From Albibeggiatoa sp964388965 (GTDB lineage: Bacteria > Pseudomonadota > Gammaproteobacteria > Beggiatoales > Beggiatoaceae), in contig CAYMCP010000044.1 in assembly GCA_964388965.1 (NCBI GenBank), forward strand, positions 1-30,071: a DNA stretch of 30,071 bases, written 5' to 3'. Made by a program: the position numbers and the translations under genes. The notes under the pieces were generated by a model. It ran no database searches. It saw only the letters and a program-made list of their open reading frames with translations, and had not been told where the DNA came from. The stretch's first letter is position 1. Each line of letters opens with the position of its first letter. Below are positions 25,701-30,071 of this stretch, in pieces.

Positions 25701-26275
25701 ACGGCATTGAAGGAAGCAAAGAAGTCGTTGTAAAACCAGTCGGACCGCAGATCGGTTCAATTAAATGGTTAGCTGGCGCGACAATTTTAGGTGACGGTCG
25801 GGTAGTGTTGATTTTAGATGTGCCGGTTCTAACCCGCATTGAGGAAGCACCACAATACGAAAATCTTGAGGAAGAAATTGAGGAAGAAATTCCTACTACA
25901 ATTATGGTGGTGGACGATTCAATTACAGTGCGTAAAGTCACAGCGCGTTTGTTGAAACGTCAAGGTATGGAAGTATTAACTGCCAAAGACGGTGTAGACG
26001 CAGTGGCACAATTACAAGAGCATATTCCAGATTTAATGCTGCTTGACGTGGAAATGCCTCGTATGGATGGTTATGAATTAGCAACTCAAGTGCGTAATAA
26101 CCCTGAACTAAAACATATCCCGATTATTATGATTACATCGCGTACTGGTGCTAAACATCGTGATCGTGCTGAGAAAATTGGCATTAACCGTTACTTGGGT
26201 AAACCGTTTAACGAAACGGAACTATTAGAAAATATTAATGCGTTATTAAATGAACGTCAAACAGAGGCGGCATAA
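22709..26275 (+). CDS. chpA: ChpA/PilL-type hybrid chemotaxis kinase: three Hpt, CheA core, CheW, receiver
   Basis: The histidine kinase of the pilus chemosensory pathway (1188 aa; Pseudomonas ChpA is far longer). Hpt1 has H59 in FHTLKGS, Hpt2 has H312 in FHTLNGS, and Hpt3 has H456 in LHTLKGG. A very acidic, repetitive linker (about 195-270) lies between Hpt1 and Hpt2. The CheA dimerisation and ATPase domain holds the N-box LEHMLRNAIGHGVED near 770-785, the G1 box DDGAGLN and the G2 box GRGVGMDVV. A CheW domain follows (about 910-1050). A C-terminal receiver has VVDDSITVRK, phospho-acceptor D1113 in LLDVEMPRMDGYE, and Lys in GKPF. The ATG at 22709 has little ribosome site, which fits coupled translation with the gene before. 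Its TAA overlaps the next ATG by one base. Confidence 0.94.
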   Translation: MKLLEIPEQSATDELDEEILEIFVEEVQEVLEEISSNFAHWKANPDGMEALQTLRRAFHTLKGSGRLVGAIVIGELGWRFENMLNRILDGSMQANDKVFSLVAQVEKVVPGLIDEFQRQTPTTPRVLLLISQAYYLTETRGESLGEFEVPDDLDAPISDDNAKSAIKSQEPVKTESKSVAKLQKSAKVEQELNQADDIDNVTLDDEFADFDDNLSELGDSELELDDDLGELELGDNDLGEFDESELLADELLPLGDELIEEDELAEEDVVDPALLEIFTAEAQQHIITLRRLFETYEHKDQPLTDDIVRCFHTLNGSSRSVNFVEVFRLAGPTENYVRSLSERKINITEQSLTLLKQVVDVVDRLLRGDVVEEDYHASLVNQIAMAEASIPAPKSESKPVSSNSETFIAPDPTDEFMAIFLEEAEEILENTQSLLERWQTSPDNMQLMKELQRELHTLKGGARMVEITPMGDLSHELESVLTKIVEGSGQSSPKLQEVIQTCVDELVAMLEAVRSSLPLNIPDELITKIKTFISGKTQSEQDESETEAPESEKSSLKSQLTEATERDKAIEREKEPEMTESGAEDRIRVRVALIEKLTGLAGELSISRAHMEQQQGSFKTNLNEMEQTVARLRDQLRRLEIETEAQILSSFRETMIEEDDEEFDPLEMDRFSVMQQLSRSLAESVNDLLNIQDYLKVLTRQSDTLLIQQTRIGTELQDVIMRTRMIPFSRISPRLQRIARLTSRELRKQVNFEIIGEAIEFERTVLNRIVAPLEHMLRNAIGHGVEDSATRQQAGKPVAATIKVKLSKEGTDLIIRLSDDGAGLNLQAIRRKAEERGMIKPGTVVNDKDLMQFILEPSFSTAQSVTQISGRGVGMDVVNTEIKQLGGMLQIYSKTGQGTTFEIRLPLSLTINQALLVHINEETMAVPLNHVEAVLRVPRQQVGVDGATSYYKYMEHDYRIFYLGDILGFGKTVNLDTPSLIPTLLIRSGDRRVALLVDGIEGSKEVVVKPVGPQIGSIKWLAGATILGDGRVVLILDVPVLTRIEEAPQYENLEEEIEEEIPTTIMVVDDSITVRKVTARLLKRQGMEVLTAKDGVDAVAQLQEHIPDLMLLDVEMPRMDGYELATQVRNNPELKHIPIIMITSRTGAKHRDRAEKIGINRYLGKPFNETELLENINALLNERQTEAA
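23311..23520 (+). repeat. Degenerate repeat encoding an acidic linker inside chpA
   Basis: GATGAATT- and GATTTAGG-type units recur imperfectly. They encode D/E/L-rich sequence such as SELGDSELELDDDLGELELG. Units are about 9-15 codons and vary, which is typical of a length-variable linker. Confidence 0.5.
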
Positions 26276-26772
26276 TGGCAGTTGAACAAGTAGCAAATAT
26301 ACGCAGTGTATTAATTCCTATTGGCAGTAAGCAACTGTTGTTACCTAGTGCTGTCATTGCAGAAATTGCCCCTTATTCAGAACCCGAATTATTTAACGAA
26401 GAAAGTAGTTTATTGGGTACGGTGCAGTGGCGACAACAAATTGTACCGGTATTATCTGTACAACAGCTTTTCCAATCGTCCGTTACACAAAAGGCATTAC
26501 GTCAACGTTTAGTGATTTTATATGGTTTAGAAGCCGTTTCAATTTTGCCATTTTACGCTTTTATTGCATCAGGCATTCCGCGAACCATTAATTTAACAGA
26601 GCAAAATTTATCTAATCCTTCATCAATAAAAATAACAGGTTTGAGTTATAAATTAGATATAACAATTTCTGACAAGGAAAAGATAGCGGCATGGATACCC
26701 GATTTAACCTTTTTGGAAAATATGTTACGCAAATCTCCTCAGTTATTGGCTAAAATTGCGCAGTCTAGCTAA
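26275..26772 (+). CDS. chpC: CheW-like adaptor, ChpC-like
   Basis: A 165-residue CheW-domain protein. It starts within the chpA stop codon (TAATG), so translation is coupled. Readable CheW features are SVLIPIGSKQLLLPSAVIAE near the start, LLGTVQWRQQIVPVLSVQQLF (about 43-63), and a short C-terminal domain. In Pseudomonas the second CheW-like protein of this cluster is ChpC, which is accessory and may couple extra receptors. The name rests on position and domain. It ends the operon, and no terminator hairpin is evident after it. Confidence 0.8.
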   Translation: MAVEQVANIRSVLIPIGSKQLLLPSAVIAEIAPYSEPELFNEESSLLGTVQWRQQIVPVLSVQQLFQSSVTQKALRQRLVILYGLEAVSILPFYAFIASGIPRTINLTEQNLSNPSSIKITGLSYKLDITISDKEKIAAWIPDLTFLENMLRKSPQLLAKIAQSS

Positions 26773-27096
26773 AATTGATGCTGAAAAGAAGCAACATATT
26801 TTGAAATGAGTTTGATTAAAAAATATTCATTAAACATCTCCCTATCTTTTCATCAATCTAAATTCTCCAAACGTGTCCATTGTCCTAACCGTTAGCTAGC
26901 GTTTCGTGGGGGCTTTCGCTGTATAAATCGAAAGTTGTAAACTGCCACCTTTTCTATAAAATATAGTGTCAATAATTCATAAGCTAAAGGTGTATGACGC
27001 TGCGCTTATACACCCTACGAAAATCAAATTTGCTTTGGCTATTAACTTCCAACGTATTTTGCTAGATTCCATTAACTAAAAAGGCAACAAAATCCT
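26773..27096. other. 324-base gap between chpC-like gene and ileS
   Basis: No coding sequence was found on either strand. It contains a REP-like palindrome (26987-27017) and must hold the ileS promoter, for which no clear -35/-10 pair is visible. CTAAC-C-GTTAG (26884-26894) is a minor palindrome. Confidence 0.6.
26987..27017. repeat. REP-like palindrome with GGTGTAT / ATACACC arms
   Basis: Perfect 7-bp arms (26989-26995 and 27008-27014) enclose GACGCTGCGCTT, followed by CTACGA. Read on the other strand it is a GTAGGGTGTATAAGCGCAGC-type sequence. Interspersed repeats of this general form occur in many bacterial genomes, from memory. Only one copy is in the window. Confidence 0.5.
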
Positions 27097-29919
27097 GTGA
27101 GTACCTACAAAGACACCCTAAACTTACCACAAACTAAATTCCCTATGCGCGGCAACCTGCCCCAACGCGAACCCGATATGCTTAAACGTTGGTATGAATT
27201 AAATATTTATGAAAAAATTCGACAACAAACCGCAGGACGTGATTTGTTCGTATTACACGACGGTCCGCCGTATGCCAATGGTGACATCCATATTGGTCAT
27301 GCAGTGAACAAAATCTTAAAAGATATAATTATTAAGTCAAAAAATCTTGAAGGATTAGACGCGCCCTACATACCCGGCTGGGACTGTCATGGCTTGCCTA
27401 TTGAGCTACAAGTAGAGAAAAAAATAGGCAAAGTCGGCAAAGTTGAACCAGCTAAATTCCGTGAAGCTTGTCGTGAATATGCAAAAAAACAAATTGAACG
27501 GCAAAAGACTAATTTTAAACGTCTAGGTGTATTAGGTGATTGGGAAAATCCTTATCTAACTATGAATTTTCGTACCGAAGCGGACATCATCCGTTCATTA
27601 GGTCGCATTGTTGACACAGGACATATTGAAAAAGGTTCAAAACCCGTTTACTGGTGTACGGATTGTGGGTCGGCACTGGCAGAAGCAGAAGTAGAATATG
27701 AAGAAAAAAATTCATTAGCAATTGATGTACGTTTCTCTGTAATCGATGAAGCTGATTTTTTACAACGTTGTCACCATGTACCAGATTACGAAGGACAAGG
27801 TACGATTTCGATCATCATCTGGACAACCACGCCCTGGACACTGCCCGCTAACCAAGCAGTAGCCGTTCATCCTAATTTAGAATATTCAGTTGTACAATTT
27901 GAAAATGAACAACGTGGTGTAGAACGTTTTGTTATCGCTGAGGCTTTATTAAAAGAAGTCATGGCACGTTATAACATCGAGGACTATCGTGTTGTAGCAT
28001 ACTGTCAAGGTAAAGATTTAGAGCATTTACAATTACAACATCCATTTCATAAGCGCGAAGTAGCGGTAATTTTAGGCGAACACGTCACCACCGAAGCTGG
28101 TACAGGTTGTGTGCATACCGCACCCGGTCATGGTCAGGAAGACTATATTGTAGGACAAAAATATAATTTAGCAGTCGTCAATCCAGTAGATGGTACGGGT
28201 AAATTTGTTACTGGTACAGAATTTTTTGAAGGTAAACATGTATTTAACGCAGACCGTGATGTGATTGATGTTTTGCGTGAACGTGGTAAGTTGGTGCATG
28301 AGCAACGCATTCGTCACAGTTATCCGCATTGCTGGCGACATAAAATTCCGGTGATTTTCCGTGCTACGCCACAATGGTTTATCAGTATGAAAAAAAATGA
28401 TTTGCGTGAACATGCTTTAAAAGCAATTGAAACGGTAGATTGGACACCAGAATGGGGCGAACAACGTATTGCCAGCATGATGCAAAATCGTCCTGATTGG
28501 TGTATTTCACGTCAACGGTTGTGGGGGGTACCGATTGCTCTATTTGTGCATAAAGAAACCCAAGAATTACATCCCGATACCCATAATTTAATTGAAAAAG
28601 TTGCGCAACGGGTTGAAGAAAAAGGTATTGAAGCGTGGTTTGAATTGGATCCAGCCGAATTACTCGATGACGCGGAAGATTATGAAAAAGTTACCGACAC
28701 CTTAGATGTTTGGTTTGATTCGGGCGTAACTCACATGAGTGTGTTAGAAAGCCATGAGCAACTAACCGTTCCAGCAGATTTGTATTTAGAAGGCTCGGAT
28801 CAGCATCGTGGTTGGTTTCAGTCTTCACTGCTGACTTCGATTGCCATGCACCAAGACAAACCACCTTATCAAGCCGTATTAACTCATGGCTTTGTCGTGG
28901 ACGCGCAAGGTCACAAAATGTCGAAATCATTAGGTAATGTCATTACACCACAAGATGTCATTAAAAAACTCGGTACAGACATTTTGCGCTTATGGGTTGC
29001 AGCGACTGATTATAGTGGTGAAATTAACGTATCAGACGAAATTTTGAAACGTATTTCTGATGCTTATCGTCGTTTGCGTAATACGGCGCGATTTTTATTA
29101 GCGAATTTGCACGATTTTGAACCAGAAAAACACCTAATTGCGCAACAGGATATGCTGGCATTAGATCGTTGGGCAGTAGATAAAGCATTTCATGTACAAC
29201 ACGACATCATTAAGGCGTATGAATCGTACAATTTTCATTTGATTTATCAAAAAATTCACCATTTTTGTGCTGAGGACATGGGACGGATTTACTTAGATAT
29301 TATCAAAGATCGTCAATATACTTGCAAAACGGATAGTATTGCACGTCGCTCTGCACAAACTGCGTTGTATCATATTATTGAGGCTTTGAGTCGTTGGATG
29401 AGTCCGATTTTAAGTTTTACGGCGGATGAAATTTGGCAATATATTCCGGGTAAACGCAGTGAATCAGTATTATTAGAAACTTGGTATACAGGTTTATTTG
29501 CTTTGGACGATGATGCTTTAGTGTCTACTGAGACATGGCAACGTGCATTCCAAATCCGTGAAGCGGTGGCAAAAGAAATTGAGAAATTACGCCAAGCGGA
29601 TAAAATTGGTGCATCGTTAGAGGCAGAGGTAGATATTTATTGCGACGAAAAATCCTATAATTTATTAACAGTACTGGGCGATGAATTGCGATTTGTTTTG
29701 ATCACCTCATACGCGCAGATTCACCACGCAATAGCGCGTCCAGAAGATGCTATAAATTATGATGGTTTCTGGCTTAAAGTATCTACAACGAAACGTCAAA
29801 AATGTGAGCGTTGTTGGCATTATCGGGAAGATGTTGGTACAAATGAGGAACATCCAACGTTATGTGGACGTTGTGTTGAAAATGTTGTAGGTCAAGGTGA
29901 ATCTCGACAATTTGCCTAG
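27097..29919 (+). CDS. ileS: Isoleucyl-tRNA synthetase
   Basis: A class I synthetase that charges tRNA-Ile and edits mischarged valine. It has 940 residues, as in E. coli (938). The adenylate motif is HIGH within PYANGDIHIGHAVNK near 58-72. The CP1 editing domain includes TTPWTLPANQ and GTGCVHTAPGHGQEDY. KMSKS lies at about 607-611 in HKMSKSLGNV. The C-terminal zinc knuckle CERCWHYREDVG...CGRC is near 905-930, a feature of the bacterial (mupirocin-sensitive type) enzyme. The start is GTG at 27097, with AAGG about 13 bases before. lspA, often downstream in gammaproteobacteria, is not next. Confidence 0.98.
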   Translation: MSTYKDTLNLPQTKFPMRGNLPQREPDMLKRWYELNIYEKIRQQTAGRDLFVLHDGPPYANGDIHIGHAVNKILKDIIIKSKNLEGLDAPYIPGWDCHGLPIELQVEKKIGKVGKVEPAKFREACREYAKKQIERQKTNFKRLGVLGDWENPYLTMNFRTEADIIRSLGRIVDTGHIEKGSKPVYWCTDCGSALAEAEVEYEEKNSLAIDVRFSVIDEADFLQRCHHVPDYEGQGTISIIIWTTTPWTLPANQAVAVHPNLEYSVVQFENEQRGVERFVIAEALLKEVMARYNIEDYRVVAYCQGKDLEHLQLQHPFHKREVAVILGEHVTTEAGTGCVHTAPGHGQEDYIVGQKYNLAVVNPVDGTGKFVTGTEFFEGKHVFNADRDVIDVLRERGKLVHEQRIRHSYPHCWRHKIPVIFRATPQWFISMKKNDLREHALKAIETVDWTPEWGEQRIASMMQNRPDWCISRQRLWGVPIALFVHKETQELHPDTHNLIEKVAQRVEEKGIEAWFELDPAELLDDAEDYEKVTDTLDVWFDSGVTHMSVLESHEQLTVPADLYLEGSDQHRGWFQSSLLTSIAMHQDKPPYQAVLTHGFVVDAQGHKMSKSLGNVITPQDVIKKLGTDILRLWVAATDYSGEINVSDEILKRISDAYRRLRNTARFLLANLHDFEPEKHLIAQQDMLALDRWAVDKAFHVQHDIIKAYESYNFHLIYQKIHHFCAEDMGRIYLDIIKDRQYTCKTDSIARRSAQTALYHIIEALSRWMSPILSFTADEIWQYIPGKRSESVLLETWYTGLFALDDDALVSTETWQRAFQIREAVAKEIEKLRQADKIGASLEAEVDIYCDEKSYNLLTVLGDELRFVLITSYAQIHHAIARPEDAINYDGFWLKVSTTKRQKCERCWHYREDVGTNEEHPTLCGRCVENVVGQGESRQFA

Positions 29920-29940
29920 AATTTTAGTGTAAACCCACAT

Positions 29941-30069
29941 TCAATACCCTCGCCACCAAACTTGCATAACGGGGCTGTGAATTCTACCTAACTGCGCACA
30001 TTGGTTAGTGATTTGAGATATAAAATTATCATCAGCGAAATCAGGAAGAGATTTTAAAGTATGGCGAAC
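29941..30069 (-). CDS. C-terminal end of an unrecognised gene running off the window
   Basis: One minus-strand frame is open from the window edge to a TGA at 29941. It gives 42 residues: VRHTLKSLPDFADDNFISQI, then TNQCAQLGRIHSPVMQVWWR, then GY. The composition is protein-like and the frame has no stops, but it is too short to name. It would converge on ileS with 21 bases between. Confidence 0.4.
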   Translation of the reverse strand, partial: VRHTLKSLPDFADDNFISQITNQCAQLGRIHSPVMQVWWRGY

Positions 30070-30071
30070 AT

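Noticed and set aside
30061..30071. ATG at the right edge as the start of a plus-strand gene
   Set aside because: Only three codons are visible and the purine-rich stretch is 13 bases away; the minus-strand frame is a better explanation.

Overview
The window looks like chromosome from an AT-rich, sulfur-oxidising gammaproteobacterium, most like Beggiatoa and its relatives (Thiotrichales). That placement is an inference from gene content. The genes behind it are pdxB (largely gammaproteobacterial), a Pseudomonas-type Pil-Chp cluster, the flavocytochrome c sulfide dehydrogenase pair fccAB, a glutamate-cysteine ligase of the Acidithiobacillus-type family, and a giant kinase/ATPase/histidine-kinase fusion of a kind common in Beggiatoaceae and cyanobacteria. 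No rRNA, tRNA, CRISPR array, prophage or intact insertion sequence was seen.

Layout. 152-1960 (+) is a membrane-anchored SpoIIE/PP2C-type phosphatase. It converges on a 1771-residue Ser/Thr kinase-AAA-GAF-histidine kinase at 2023-7338 (-). A 320-base spacer follows, then a minus-strand pair, pdxB then uvrB (10828-7659). Divergent from pdxB is a protein-lysine-methyltransferase-like gene (10984-12531, +), followed by an OsmC/YhfA-type gene (12722-13147, +) with its own likely promoter. A 476-base gap holds what looks like the decayed right end of an IS200/IS605-family (tnpB-type) element. Directly after it comes fccA-fccB (13624-15541, +), the periplasmic sulfide-oxidising flavocytochrome. A 423-base gap with two small minus-strand coding relics separates it from gshA (17269-15965, -).

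17482-26772 (+) is a compact operon for the type IV pilus chemosensory pathway. Its order is pilG, pilH (CheY-like), pilI (CheW-like), pilJ (receptor), a free-standing ChpA N-terminal/FimL-like protein, chpA (three Hpt domains, CheA core, CheW domain, receiver), and a second CheW-like gene (chpC-like). The adaptation enzymes PilK (CheR-like) and ChpB (CheB-like) of Pseudomonas are absent. A 324-base gap with a REP-like palindrome precedes ileS (27097-29919, +). The last 130 bases appear to hold the C-terminal end of an unknown minus-strand gene that runs off the window.

How the genes fit together. fccAB draws electrons from sulfide. gshA makes the glutathione precursor, and the OsmC-family protein is a plausible thiol-peroxide or sulfur-stress partner. 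Pil-Chp would couple surface or chemical cues to type IV pili, which fits a gliding, gradient-seeking sulfur bacterium. The two large signalling genes at the left could form an antagonistic kinase/phosphatase pair, but nothing in the sequence proves it. No wholly new system is evident. The most notable points are the split ChpA, the tnpB/omega-RNA-like relic used as the fccAB leader, and the small decayed genes beside gshA.
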